A DNA stretch of 53,363 nt from CAYJFK01 sp964369475 (GCA_964369475.1 CAYJFK010000009.1:1-53363); one strand, 5' to 3'; shown: positions 16,183-24,708, counted from the first letter of the stretch. Translations and numbers: made by a program. Notes: generated by a model from the sequence alone, not told the origin.

Positions 16183-16343
16183 CAGACTGGAGAAAAAGAT
16201 AAAATCAAGCCCCTTCGTAAGGAGGGGGAGCGGCGAGGGGGCACCATCAGGGTGCCCTCTGGCGTTAAATTCCCGCCCCGAGGGCGTTAAAATCAGCTTT
16301 AGCTGATTTCTCAGCTTGGAGAAAACACTTTTTCTCCAAGTTG
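16183..16343 (+). mobile_element. MITE-like terminator-associated element, intact copy A
   Basis: 161 bp with imperfect terminal inverted repeats: the left end CAGACTGGAGAAAAA against the inverted right end CAACTTGGAGAAAAA. Inside are a CCCCTTC/AAGGAGGGG stem, the GGCACC-ATCA-GGGTGCC hairpin, an AAATCAGC/GCTGATTT hairpin and a final CTTGGAGAAAA/TTTTTCTCCAAG hairpin. No transposase is encoded. It is flanked by 25-bp identical hairpins. The minus strand reads through as a spurious peptide containing GREFNARGHPDGAPSP, shared with other copies. Confidence 0.85.
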
Positions 16344-16374
16344 AATGGTCGCCAATACGGCGGCCATTTTTTTT
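16344..16374 (+). terminator. Intrinsic terminator of the amidase gene (right hairpin copy)
   Basis: Same 25-bp dyad as 16158-16182, here followed by a run of T (CCATTTTTTTT). This is the version expected to terminate transcription. Confidence 0.8.
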
Positions 16375-16430
16375 AGCGTAATCCATGACACAAAGCCCAC
16401 GCAACCAAGCCAAAAGCACACCTATACACT

Positions 16431-16630
16431 TGGCGGTACCCGCTCGCTCGGTGCGGGCGGCTATGTCGACCCAAAGGTCGACCCTCATTGCGGCGATGCC
16501 TGCGCCGACAACAGCTTTGGGCGCTACCTTCGCCGCAATGAGTATGTGCGACATGTCACCTACTTAAATTTGCATCGAAGACATGTCGCACATCCAGCCG
16601 CCCTGTCTCCGGGGGGTGCGCCAAGCTACA
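16431..16630 (+). ncRNA. Candidate cloverleaf structured RNA, copy 1
   Basis: An outer stem GGGCGGCT (16455-16462) / AGCCGCCC (16596-16603) encloses three perfect hairpins. (i) GTCGACC-CAAA-GGTCGAC at 16465-16482. (ii) a 13-bp stem 16484-16496 / 16530-16542 with inner GCGCC / GGCGC. (iii) a 12-bp stem GTGCGACATGTC / GACATGTCGCAC at 16546-16591 with a 22-nt loop containing CTACT and ending GAA. A CCCGC..GCGGG hairpin precedes it and GCGCCAAGCTACA follows. The same architecture with different stem sequence occurs near 36420. Function and strand are unknown; the plus strand is chosen by the loop reading. Possible weak termination near the T-run at 16667. Positions 16375-16430 hold nothing I recognise. 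Confidence 0.55.
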
Positions 16631-16743
16631 CTTTGCCGCCAAAGCTCCCAAGGGACAACCGTAAACTTTTTTTGTTAAAACTCTTGTTAAAACGCATAAA
16701 ATATGGCATAATTTATTGTACAAATAGCCATATAAAAATAGTC

Positions 16744-16772
16744 TTGCACATTTCCTATCAATATGGTATGAT
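16744..16772 (+). promoter_or_regulatory. Promoter of rnhA
   Basis: TTGCAC (16744-16749), 17 bp, TATGAT (16767-16772), 17 bp before the rnhA start codon, giving a very short leader. Confidence 0.6.
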
Positions 16773-16788
16773 ATAGGCGGTAGAATGA

Positions 16789-17262
16789 ATGAAACACGTG
16801 GAAATATACACAGATGGCGCATGTAGCGGAAACCCCGGCCCCGGTGGGTATGGGGCAATCCTTCGATACAAAGGCAAAGAGCGAGAGCTTGTAGGCGGCA
16901 GACGGAGGACGACAAACAACCGAATGGAACTAATGGCCGCTATTGTGGCGCTCGAAACGCTAACAGAGGTTTGCAAGGTCACGCTGTACAGCGATAGCAG
17001 CTATGTAGTGCAGGGAATAGAAAAGGGATGGGCCAAATCGTGGAGGGCCAAAGGCTGGAAAAAGGCAAACGGCGATGCGGCGATAAATCCCGACCTGTGG
17101 CAACGGCTTCTCGCAGCTTGCGAAAAGCACGATGTCAGCTTTGTTTGGGTAAAGGGACATGCCAGCAACGAGTACAACAACAGATGCGATGCCCTTGCAG
17201 TTTTGGCGGCAAAGGGTGACCTCGAAGTCGACGAGCAGTACGAGGCAATAAATGGCGCATAA
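16789..17262 (+). CDS. rnhA: Ribonuclease HI
   Basis: 157 residues, the size of E. coli RNase HI. It cuts the RNA strand of RNA-DNA hybrids. The acidic catalytic set is visible: YTDGACSGNPGPGG (Asp9), NNRMELMAAI (Glu), YSDSSYVV (Asp) and NNRCDALA (Asp). The basic-protrusion region KGWAKSWRAKGWKK, which improves hybrid binding, is present. WVKGHASNEYN carries the conserved His loop. A weak AGGCGG lies before the ATG at 16789. Confidence 0.96.
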   Translation: MKHVEIYTDGACSGNPGPGGYGAILRYKGKERELVGGRRRTTNNRMELMAAIVALETLTEVCKVTLYSDSSYVVQGIEKGWAKSWRAKGWKKANGDAAINPDLWQRLLAACEKHDVSFVWVKGHASNEYNNRCDALAVLAAKGDLEVDEQYEAINGA

Positions 17263-17345
17263 AATGTGTGGCAAAATAATTTTTTGGGCATAATCTAAAT
17301 ATAGTTTAATTAAAAGAAAAGATCTATTTATAAGGAGTGATATAT

Positions 17346-18512
17346 ATGGAAAAGCGTTTTGTATACGCAGACAATGCGGCAACAACAAGAGTTTCGCAAG
17401 AAGTTTTAGAGGCAATGATACCATACTATCGTGATCACTACGGTAACCCCTCGTCGGTTTACAGCATAGCGGCAGACACTAAAAAAGCAATAGATGCCGC
17501 TCGCTTACAGGTTGCAAAGGCAATAAACGCAGACCCCGCTGAAATTTTCTTTGTATCGTGCGGCACAGAAGCAGATAACTGGGCTATAAAGAGCACAATG
17601 CAAAAGGCCAAAGGCGGCCACATTATAACGACACCCTTCGAGCATCACGCCGTACTTCATGCGGTAGAGGCAATGGAGAGAGACCTCGGTTGCGAGGTAA
17701 CATATCTTCCCGTCTACGAAAACGGCATTGTAAAGGTGGAGGATCTAATAGCGGCCATCCGTCCCGATACAAAGCTCGTTACAATAATGTATGCCAACAA
17801 CGAAATAGGCACAATTCAGCCGATCTCCGAAATTGGCGCAGTCTGTCGTGAAAAGGGCATACTTTTCCACACAGATGCAGTTCAAGCTGTCGGTCATGTG
17901 CCGATAGACGTCGTTGCCGAAAATATCGACATGCTGTCGCTATCGGGACACAAGCTGCACGGCCCCAAGGGTTGCGGCGTTATGTACAAGAGACGTGGCG
18001 TAAACCTTCCAAACTTTATGGACGGTGGCGGCCAAGAAAAACGTCAGCGTGCAGGAACAGAGAGCGTAGCGCAGATAGTAGGCCTTGGCAAAGCTATCGA
18101 AATTGCGGTAGATAAGCTCGAGAGCGAGAGAGACCGCCTAACGGCAATGCGTGACCGCCTTATGGACGGCATTTTAGAGAAGATAAGCGACACAAGGGTA
18201 AACGGCGACAGGGTAAACAGACTACCGGGCAACGCAAATGTCTCGATAGAGCATGTCGAGGGCGAATCGATATTGATGATGCTCGACATGATGGGAATAT
18301 GCGCATCGTCAGGCTCTGCTTGTACATCGGGTTCGCTAAATCCGTCCCACGTTTTAATGTCGATCGGCCTATCCCACGAAGTGGCACACGGCTCGGTTCG
18401 CATGTCCTTTGCCGAGGAGTCGACAGAGGAAGATATCGATTATATCTTAGAGGTGCTGCCAAACATTATAGAAAAACTAAGAGCAATGTCGCCTCTCGGT
18501 AGAAATAAATAG
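17346..18512 (+). CDS. nifS: Cysteine desulfurase (NifS/IscS family)
   Basis: 388 residues from ATG 17346, 9 nt after AAGGAG; an upstream in-frame GTG at 17337 abuts that site. PLP enzyme that takes sulfur from cysteine for Fe-S clusters and thiolated tRNA. The PLP Lys is in SGHKLHGPKG (about 202), the substrate-activating His in EHHAVLHA, and the persulfide Cys in SSGSACTSG (about 325). Followed by the scaffold gene and an mnmA-type thiolase, so it supplies sulfur to both. Confidence 0.95.
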   Translation: MEKRFVYADNAATTRVSQEVLEAMIPYYRDHYGNPSSVYSIAADTKKAIDAARLQVAKAINADPAEIFFVSCGTEADNWAIKSTMQKAKGGHIITTPFEHHAVLHAVEAMERDLGCEVTYLPVYENGIVKVEDLIAAIRPDTKLVTIMYANNEIGTIQPISEIGAVCREKGILFHTDAVQAVGHVPIDVVAENIDMLSLSGHKLHGPKGCGVMYKRRGVNLPNFMDGGGQEKRQRAGTESVAQIVGLGKAIEIAVDKLESERDRLTAMRDRLMDGILEKISDTRVNGDRVNRLPGNANVSIEHVEGESILMMLDMMGICASSGSACTSGSLNPSHVLMSIGLSHEVAHGSVRMSFAEESTEEDIDYILEVLPNIIEKLRAMSPLGRNK

Positions 18513-18626
18513 GCACTGCTCACAGCATAAAAGCAGGCAAAAAACAAAGTGTAGAAAAAAGGCAATTTGTCAATATAAAACAGTTAACAAAAAGTGTAGA
18601 TTAGAGGATGCGGAAAGGACAACAAG

Positions 18627-19058
18627 ATGTATACACCGGAAGTAATGGATCATTTTATGAACCCTCGTAATGTCGGCGAGATAGAAGATGCGGCAGGAGT
18701 CGGCGAGGTCGGCAACACAACATGCGGAGATATTATGCGCATGTCGCTCGACATCGAAAACGGCATTATAAAAGATTGCAAATTTAGAACATACGGTTGC
18801 GGAGCGGCAGTTGCGACCTCCTCCATGGCGACCGAGATGGTAAAGGGCAAAACGATAGAGGAAGCCCTTAAGGTAACAAATAAAGCGGTAGCGGCGGCAC
18901 TTGGCGGACTTCCCCACGTTAAAATGCACTGCTCGCTCCTTGCGGAACAGGCAATTCATGCGGCACTTCTCGACTACTGCAAAAAGCAAGGGCTCGATGC
19001 TTTGGCGGTGCTCGGATTTGAAGAAGTGGAAGAAGTAGACCATGACCACGACCATTAA
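18627..19058 (+). CDS. nifU: Fe-S cluster assembly scaffold (NifU/IscU-like)
   Basis: 143 residues. The IscU core has three conserved cysteines, C33 (TTCGDI, with D35), C58 (YGCGAA) and C102 (HCSLLAEQAI), which hold the nascent cluster. The C-terminus ends in an HDHDH run that could bind metal but is not a standard part of the family. GGAAAGGA precedes the ATG. The gene overlaps mnmA by 17 nt, indicating coupled translation. Confidence 0.93.
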   Translation: MYTPEVMDHFMNPRNVGEIEDAAGVGEVGNTTCGDIMRMSLDIENGIIKDCKFRTYGCGAAVATSSMATEMVKGKTIEEALKVTNKAVAAALGGLPHVKMHCSLLAEQAIHAALLDYCKKQGLDALAVLGFEEVEEVDHDHDH

Positions 19059-20031
19059 AAGCGCAGTTGTCGGCCTCTCGGGAGGGGTCGACAGCGGAGT
19101 ATGTGCCGCACTCTTACAAGAGTGCGGCATTTCGGTAGAGGGGGTCGTCCTAAAGGTGCCGGGCGCTGGGGATAAGGCGGTGGAGGGCGCAAAGGTCGTT
19201 GCGGACATTCTTGGAATTAAGCTAACGGTCGCCGATATATCTAAGGACTTCGAGCGCTATGTAACAAACCCCTTTAAAGAATCATACAAAATGGGGCAAA
19301 CGCCAAACCCATGTATCCTTTGCAACCCACATGTAAAATTTCAAACGTTACTCTCCTATGCCGACAAAATAGGATTTGACGGCGTGGCGACAGGCCACTA
19401 CGCAGGCATAGAGGGTGGCAAATTAATCAAGGGGGCAGACAGCTCACGTGATCAGAGCTACATGCTCCACAGGCTAAAGAGGGAGAGTCTTAACAGGATA
19501 TTATTCCCTCTTTTTGGCATGTCTAAAGACGAGGTAAAGGCACGAGCGGCAGCGCTTGGGCTTCCTGTGCCAAAGGACAGTCAAGACCTGTGTTTCTTGC
19601 CGACAGGCGGATACGAAGAATTTGTAGGCAAGGCAAAAGCAGGGCAGTTTGAAGACCACAACGGCAAGGTGCTCGGCACTCACGATGGTATACATGCTTT
19701 TACCGTCGGGCAAAAATGCGGCATGTTTGGTCAAAGGCTATATGTCTCGAACATAAACGGCGAGACCGGCAATATAACGCTCGTTCCCGACGAGATGTTA
19801 TATAAGAGCGAGATATATATAAGAGATGTAAATTTACTATGCGACAAAGTCGAGGGACAGTGCGAGGTGAAAATCCGTCATACCCCAAAAATTGCGACGG
19901 CAAATGTAGAATTGCTGGGGAACGGTCGGGCAAAAATTACATTTAAAGAGCCACAAAGAGCACCTGCCCCCGGTCAGTCTGCCGTTATGTACAGTGGCGA
20001 TATTGTTATGGGTGGCGGATTTATCGAATAG
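19042..20031 (+). CDS. mnmA: tRNA-specific 2-thiouridylase
   Basis: 329 residues, slightly shorter than the usual 360. PP-loop ATPase that thiolates U34 of Lys, Glu and Gln tRNAs. Seen: PP-loop SGGVDS (13-18), active-site Cys in NPCILCN (C91/C94) and in SQDLCFLPTG (about 186), the tRNA-binding ATGHYA and RDQSYMLHRL, and a C-terminal beta-barrel ending MGGGFIE. It starts inside nifU. Sulfur would come from the adjacent nifS product. Confidence 0.92.
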   Translation: MTTTIKSAVVGLSGGVDSGVCAALLQECGISVEGVVLKVPGAGDKAVEGAKVVADILGIKLTVADISKDFERYVTNPFKESYKMGQTPNPCILCNPHVKFQTLLSYADKIGFDGVATGHYAGIEGGKLIKGADSSRDQSYMLHRLKRESLNRILFPLFGMSKDEVKARAAALGLPVPKDSQDLCFLPTGGYEEFVGKAKAGQFEDHNGKVLGTHDGIHAFTVGQKCGMFGQRLYVSNINGETGNITLVPDEMLYKSEIYIRDVNLLCDKVEGQCEVKIRHTPKIATANVELLGNGRAKITFKEPQRAPAPGQSAVMYSGDIVMGGGFIE

Positions 20032-20129
20032 TATGCAAGGTTGTAGACTTTTTTATAAAAATAATGTATAATATACTGTAAGGTTGAATTGAACTATCAA
20101 GGACATGCATTCTTTACGGAGGTGTTATC

Positions 20130-20588
20130 ATGGAGGAAGACAGAGAGCTGCTTCTTGAATACCTAAAGGAAAACTTGGCACACGCAAGACATGTTGAAGG
20201 GGAGCGCATGACATTTAATGCCCTCTTTGCCGCCCTTGTAGGAGGCGCATTCGGTATTATGACACAGATAGAATCGGTCGTAACGACTGTCGCTATCCTG
20301 TGTCTTTTAATACTGGTTAATGTCGTATGCCTTGCACTGACCGAGCGTTGGAGCGATGTCTTTGCAGGTCACCATGAAACGGCAAAGCGGCTTCATCGGC
20401 TTATTGTCGGGTACTCGGCAGACATTAATGCATACTACATCTTTGATAACAAGGCGGCCAAGAACAAAAAGCACTACATATCGACAAGAAAATATTTTAA
20501 ATATTTTAACTACATGATTTTGCTAATCTTGCTGGCAACACTCTTTGGTGTTGTCTATCAAGAATTTGGAGGTACATTATTTTGGTAA
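20130..20588 (+). CDS. Small membrane protein of unknown function
   Basis: 152 residues. A charged N-terminal helix (MEEDRELLLEYLKEN) is followed by two closely spaced hydrophobic segments (about 28-45 and 50-70). A basic hydrophilic stretch (KAAKNKKHYISTRKYFKYF) and a third hydrophobic segment (about 128-145) follow. No family recognised. GGAGGTG precedes the ATG. A -10 TATAAT (20067-20072) with TAGACT 17 bp upstream probably drives it and the overlapping HAD gene. Confidence 0.75.
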   Translation: MEEDRELLLEYLKENLAHARHVEGERMTFNALFAALVGGAFGIMTQIESVVTTVAILCLLILVNVVCLALTERWSDVFAGHHETAKRLHRLIVGYSADINAYYIFDNKAAKNKKHYISTRKYFKYFNYMILLILLATLFGVVYQEFGGTLFW

Positions 20589-21409
20589 TATACAAAGATC
20601 AAAACGCCTTACCCTCTTTTGGCCCGCTAAAAGGTGCAATTCTTGCTTTCGACCTCGACGATACACTGCTACAAGAGGATTTAACAATACTTCCACGAGT
20701 AAAAGAGGGGCTTAGGAAATGCAGGGAACGTGGCGCAATAGTAACATTTGCCACGGGCCGAATGTTCGAGTCCGCCTTAAAATACGCAAAGGAGCTAAAT
20801 CTCGATGTGCCAATTGTGACATATAATGGTGCAGTGGTAAAGGCCATGACGGGTGAAGTGCTTCGAGAGAGTAGGCTCTCTGAAGAAGTAATAACAAAGC
20901 TTATAAACTTCTCTCGCAAAGAGGGGCTTTATCTTCAGATGTACAACCAAGGCAAGCTATACATAGAAAAAATGTGCGACGGTGCAGGTCTTGACCCCGA
21001 TCTTGTAAACGGATATGTCGAAGTGGGCGACTTTTTATCTGCCCCCATGCCAAACACACCAAAGGCAATGCTTGTAACAGACCCAGCTGAAAACGCAAGG
21101 CTTATCGAAAAGCTTAAAAACGAGGTGTCAGGGCTATATATTGCCGCCTCTAAGCCTTATCTAATAGAAATAATGGAGCAGGGCATAACAAAGGCAGAAT
21201 CCTTAAAGCTCTTTGGTGTCGACCCCTCTCGAATTATAACATTTGGGGACAGCACAAACGACATTGAAATGATAAAATGGTCGGGCGCAAGCGTTGCCGT
21301 TGCAAATGCAAGGGCAGAACTATTAGAGGTTGCCGACTATGTGGCAAAAGGAGAGCGTGGCGAAGGTGTTGCCGAGGTGCTCGAGTATCTTTTGTCTAAG
21401 GAAGAATAA
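20582..21409 (+). CDS. Cof-type HAD-IIB family phosphatase
   Basis: 275 residues from a TTG at 20582, 10 nt after GGAGG and overlapping the previous stop, so translational coupling is likely. HAD motif I AFDLDDTLLQ (about 21-30), motif II TFATGR, motif III Lys near ITKAESL, motif IV ITFGDSTNDIEMIKWSG. The cap between motifs II and III is the IIB type. Cof-family enzymes dephosphorylate sugar phosphates or pyridoxal phosphate; the substrate is not predictable. Confidence 0.9.
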   Translation: MVIYKDQNALPSFGPLKGAILAFDLDDTLLQEDLTILPRVKEGLRKCRERGAIVTFATGRMFESALKYAKELNLDVPIVTYNGAVVKAMTGEVLRESRLSEEVITKLINFSRKEGLYLQMYNQGKLYIEKMCDGAGLDPDLVNGYVEVGDFLSAPMPNTPKAMLVTDPAENARLIEKLKNEVSGLYIAASKPYLIEIMEQGITKAESLKLFGVDPSRIITFGDSTNDIEMIKWSGASVAVANARAELLEVADYVAKGERGEGVAEVLEYLLSKEE

Positions 21410-21414
21410 ATGAA

Positions 21415-21459
21415 AAAAGCCGAGCGGTAAAAGGGAAACGATCCCTACCGCTCGTTTTT
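21415..21459 (+). terminator. Intrinsic terminator of the HAD phosphatase gene
   Basis: CGAGCGGTA / TACCGCTCG with an inner GGG/CCC pairing, followed by TTTTT. The A-run on the left could make it bidirectional. Confidence 0.85.
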
Positions 21460-21499
21460 GTTATTGTATGGTAGGGAGATAGATGTAATCTCTCATCCT

Positions 21500-21637
21500 C
21501 AGGCTGGAAAAAAACCTAAAATCAAGGCCTTTCGGAAGGTGGGGGAGCGGCGAGAGGGCACCATCAGGGTGCCCTCTGGCGTCAAACTCCCGCCATGAGG
21601 GCGTTAAAATCAGCTTTAGCTGATTTTCTAAGGTTGT
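21500..21637 (+). mobile_element. Diverged copy B of the terminator-associated element
   Basis: Starts CAGGCTGGAAAAAAACC and keeps the GGCACC-ATCA-GGGTGCC hairpin and the AAATCAGC/GCTGATTT hairpin. The final CTTGGAG hairpin is reduced to TTTTCTAAGGTTG. It lies 40 bp after the HAD gene terminator, in the same orientation. No duplicated hairpin flanks it. The rest of 21410-21751 holds the terminator and the mmuM promoter. Confidence 0.7.
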
Positions 21638-21682
21638 AGCTCTTTGTACCGCTTAGTCAGCTTTGCTCATAACAAATGTAGG

Positions 21683-21711
21683 TTGACAGTCCAAATGATT
21701 TGTGGTTAAAT
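21683..21711 (+). promoter_or_regulatory. Promoter of mmuM
   Basis: TTGACA (21683-21688), 17 bp, TTAAAT (21706-21711), 40 bp before the start codon. No SAM-responsive leader is visible. Confidence 0.6.
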
Positions 21712-21751
21712 CTTACTATGAATATTATACAAACGCAATAAGGAGGGCAGT

Positions 21752-22702
21752 ATGAAACAAAACTTCGACAACATTCTAAGCGAGGGCAAAATTCTCGTGG
21801 TGGACGGCGCATTTGCAACAGAGCTCGAGCGTTTTGGGTGCGATTTAAACGACGAGTTATGGAGCGCAAAGGTGCTTGCAGAAGACCCCGACCTAATAAA
21901 AAAGGTGCACATCGACTACTTTAAAGCCGGTGCAGATTGTGGGATAAGTGCAAGCTATCAAGCGACTGTAAAGGGCTTTATGAAGAAGGGCTATACAGAG
22001 GAGCGGTCAAAGGAGCTTATAAAGAGCGCAGTTACCCTTCTTATTGAAGCAAGAGAGCAGTGGTGGAGCGAAGAAGGCGAGAGTGGCGGCAGAATGTTCC
22101 CCCTTGTTACCGCTTCGGTCGGCCCATATGGGGCTTATCTGTCGGATGGGTCGGAATATGTCGGCAACTATGGTGTTGGCGGCGATGAGCTTAGGGACTT
22201 TCACAAGGAGAGAATGGCGCTTTTAAAAGAGGCAGGTGCAGAGCTATTTGCAATAGAGACGGTGCCCTGCCTTGAGGAAGCTGTTGTAGCCTCCGATATA
22301 GCAAGAGAGCTTAAAACAGACTGCTGGGTCAGCTTTACATGCCAAACGGAAGACAGCATAAGTGAGGGCACGCCGATAAAAGAGTGCGCCAAAAAGCTTG
22401 CCGAAAACCCATATGTAAAGGCGATAGGCATTAACTGTTCCGATCCAAATCTTGTAAAGTCGCTAATAGGCGAGATAAAGTCGGTCGTAAGTACCCCCAT
22501 TGTCGTATACCCCAACAACGGCGAGGTATACGATGCAGTTACAAAGACATGGGACGGCAACGACAGCCGCACGGCATACAGCATTTTTGCAGACATGTGG
22601 CTAAAGGCAGGCGCTACGCTTATTGGCGGTTGCTGTCGAACAAAGCCGAGCGATATAGCAGATGTCTATGAGCTTATTAAGAAAAGGCGAGATAGCATGT
22701 AA
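21752..22702 (+). CDS. mmuM: Homocysteine S-methyltransferase
   Basis: 316 residues, stand-alone type. It transfers a methyl group (typically from S-methylmethionine) to homocysteine to make methionine. N-terminal VVDGAFATELERFGCDLN matches the family's DGA-TELE start. Zinc ligands are the Cys in INCSD (about 227) and the GGCC pair (about 294-297). AAGGAGGG precedes the ATG. No linked permease or cobalamin domain was seen. Confidence 0.9.
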   Translation: MKQNFDNILSEGKILVVDGAFATELERFGCDLNDELWSAKVLAEDPDLIKKVHIDYFKAGADCGISASYQATVKGFMKKGYTEERSKELIKSAVTLLIEAREQWWSEEGESGGRMFPLVTASVGPYGAYLSDGSEYVGNYGVGGDELRDFHKERMALLKEAGAELFAIETVPCLEEAVVASDIARELKTDCWVSFTCQTEDSISEGTPIKECAKKLAENPYVKAIGINCSDPNLVKSLIGEIKSVVSTPIVVYPNNGEVYDAVTKTWDGNDSRTAYSIFADMWLKAGATLIGGCCRTKPSDIADVYELIKKRRDSM

Positions 22703-22734
22703 AAGAAACTGCACAAGAGGCACTGAAATAAGAT

Positions 22735-22783
22735 AAAAAATCACTTGATAAAGCCTATACGGCATAAATCAAGTGATTTTTTT
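22735..22783. terminator. Bidirectional intrinsic terminator
   Basis: AAAAAATCACTTGAT / ATCAAGTGATTTTTTT arms around a 19-nt loop, between the convergent mmuM and membrane acyltransferase genes. Confidence 0.85.
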
Positions 22784-22817
22784 GTTTATACTATTGGAAA
22801 AGCCACAAAGGCCTTTT

Positions 22818-23537
22818 TTATGGAAAACCAAAGAATATCAGTAGCAAACCATAGACAACAGGAAGGTGGAGCATATATACAGGTAGGGCATTTTTGCCTG
22901 TGAAGTTTAGTATCGGTAGCGTTATGTCGTAGAAAGGGCTCGGCATTATGCCGCCCTTAACTATGCCGCCAAATGATGCGCCTGCTAAAAACACGCCGAT
23001 ATACGGAATAATGGGGAAGTAGTCGCCCATTCGTATCATGGGGGGCATTCCAAAAATAAGTGTCGCCCAAGTGCCGCTGTCTGCACCGCTGTACCAGAGA
23101 TACATAAAGTAAAACAGCACTAAAAAAACAGGTAGACCAATGGCGCTCTCGACCAATGTGGCGATAGGCGTGCGCTCTATTAGAGCATATATAAGCATAA
23201 GTGCACCGAGACAGTGGAGCACACCGAAGTATATCGGAGCATCAGGCGTTGCTATAAGTGTTGCCGCCGTTACGACAGCTCCGCAGAGCAGAGCCTTGCC
23301 GCCACGAATGGCATTGCTCCTTGTAAATCGGCAACATGCGCCCGAGATAAAGAAAAAGGAACTTGAAAAAAACAAATGCACCCCATGGTACCACCATGCA
23401 TGGAGCACCCACATGCGAAGCCCCCACGTGTATTCAAGCTGGTACATGGTGTGCATTATTACCATAAGCACAACAGAGAGCCCTCGCCACGTGTCGAGAA
23501 ACCCAACCCTGCTAAAACTTCCCTTTTTTTGCAACAT
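22818..23537 (-). CDS. DUF1624/HGSNAT-like membrane acyltransferase-family protein
   Basis: 239 residues with about six or seven hydrophobic segments. The N-terminus FLDTWRGLSVVLMVIMHTMYQ matches the DR(x)DxxRG...H start of heparan-alpha-glucosaminide N-acetyltransferase-like (DUF1624) proteins, with the first-helix His. ISGACCRFTRS and the YMLHLPVVY end also fit. Family members are thought to pass acyl groups across the membrane to sugars. AGGTGG precedes the ATG. The ychF gene upstream has its own terminator. Confidence 0.75.
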   Translation of the reverse strand: MLQKKGSFSRVGFLDTWRGLSVVLMVIMHTMYQLEYTWGLRMWVLHAWWYHGVHLFFSSSFFFISGACCRFTRSNAIRGGKALLCGAVVTAATLIATPDAPIYFGVLHCLGALMLIYALIERTPIATLVESAIGLPVFLVLFYFMYLWYSGADSGTWATLIFGMPPMIRMGDYFPIIPYIGVFLAGASFGGIVKGGIMPSPFYDITLPILNFTGKNALPVYMLHLPVVYGLLLIFFGFP

Positions 23538-23550
23538 ATCGCCACCTTTT

Positions 23551-23585
23551 CAAAAAGTGACAGGCCGGACGACCTGCCACTTTGT
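23551..23585 (-). terminator. Intrinsic terminator of ychF
   Basis: On the minus strand, AAAGTGGCAGG and CCTGTCACTTTTT flank an 8-nt loop; one mismatch in the stem. It begins about 30 nt after the ychF stop codon. Confidence 0.75.
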
Positions 23586-23616
23586 AAGTTCAGGATATAA
23601 AAACTATTGCTTTAAA

Positions 23617-24708
23617 CTACACATTAAATCTAAAGAGTACAACATCGCCGTCTTGCATGATATACTCCTTGCCCTCACTGCGGATAAGCCCCTTTTCCTT
23701 GGCGGCAGTCGTTGTGCCTATCTCTATAAGCTCGTCATAGGCAATTACCTCGGCACGGATAAAGCCACGCTCGATGTCGCTGTGAATTTTTCCGGCGGCG
23801 GCAGGTGCTTTTGTGCCACGTCTTATCGTCCAAGCACGTACTTCAGGCTCGCCGGCAGTAAGGAAACTTATAAGCCCGAGTAGCTCGTAGCAACAGGCTA
23901 CAAGCCTGTCAAGTCCGCTCGTTTCAAGCCCAATATCTGCAAGGAAAACGGCCTTTTCTTCTTGGTCGAGCGAGGAGATCTCCTCCTCGAGTCTTGCGCA
24001 GATAGGCATAACGATTGCATCTTCCTTGGCGGCAGTATCGCAAAGTGCCTTGTAACGCTCGTTAGAGGCAAGGCCTTCAAAATCGAGTTCGCCCATGTTG
24101 GCGGCATATACTATCGGCTTTGTCGTTAGCAAATTTGCCTCTCTCGCCATGACCTGCTCGTCCTCTGTTAAATCCATCGAGCGAACAGGCTGACCCTTTT
24201 CAAGCCAAACGGCAACGCTCTCGAAAAAGTCTACCTCGACCTGCATTTTCTTGTCGCCCTTGGCGGCCTTCTTGGAACGCTCTATTCTCTTTGCGCATGT
24301 CTCCATATCGGCAAAAACCAGTTCAAGACTTATAGTCTCAAGGTCACGCATGGGGTCTACACTGCCGTCAACATGTATAATATTATCGTCCTCGAAAAGG
24401 CGAACGACATGAACAACGGCATCGACCTCTCTTATGTGGGACAAAAATTTATTACCAAGCCCCTCGCCCTTAGAAGCACCCTTTACAAGACCTGCAATGT
24501 CGACAAATTCTATAACGGCAGGGGTAACCTTTTTGGGGTTATATAGCTTGGCAAGCTCGCCGAGGCGAGGGTCGGGCACTGCCACAACACCGACATTTGG
24601 CTCTATTGTGCAAAAGGGGTAGTTTGCCGACTGCGCCCCCGCATTTGTTATTGCATTAAAAAGGGTCGACTTTCCCACATTTGGAAGTCCTACTATTCCG
24701 AGTTTCAT
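23617..24708 (-). CDS. ychF: Redox-regulated ribosome-binding ATPase YchF
   Basis: 363 residues, full length. OBG-family P-loop protein that prefers ATP. G1 GLPNVGKST (6-14), G2/G3 region YPFCTIEPNVG and DIAGLVKGASKGEGLGN, G4 variant AANMGE in place of NKxD (the change linked to ATP preference), and a C-terminal TGS domain (about 280-363) ending QDGDVVLFRFNV. It binds the 70S ribosome and is implicated in stress responses. Confidence 0.96.
   Translation of the reverse strand: MKLGIVGLPNVGKSTLFNAITNAGAQSANYPFCTIEPNVGVVAVPDPRLGELAKLYNPKKVTPAVIEFVDIAGLVKGASKGEGLGNKFLSHIREVDAVVHVVRLFEDDNIIHVDGSVDPMRDLETISLELVFADMETCAKRIERSKKAAKGDKKMQVEVDFFESVAVWLEKGQPVRSMDLTEDEQVMAREANLLTTKPIVYAANMGELDFEGLASNERYKALCDTAAKEDAIVMPICARLEEEISSLDQEEKAVFLADIGLETSGLDRLVACCYELLGLISFLTAGEPEVRAWTIRRGTKAPAAAGKIHSDIERGFIRAEVIAYDELIEIGTTTAAKEKGLIRSEGKEYIMQDGDVVLFRFNV

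Noticed and set aside
16141..16554. Minus-strand ORF through element copy A containing GREFNARGHPDGAPSP
   Set aside because: The same peptide appears from other element copies and has no ribosome site; it is the antisense reading of the repeat.
16345..16776. 143-codon plus-strand ORF over cloverleaf copy 1
   Set aside because: It begins within the terminator, lacks a ribosome site and follows the hairpins, not coding sequence patterns. Open frames arise from the GC-rich stems.
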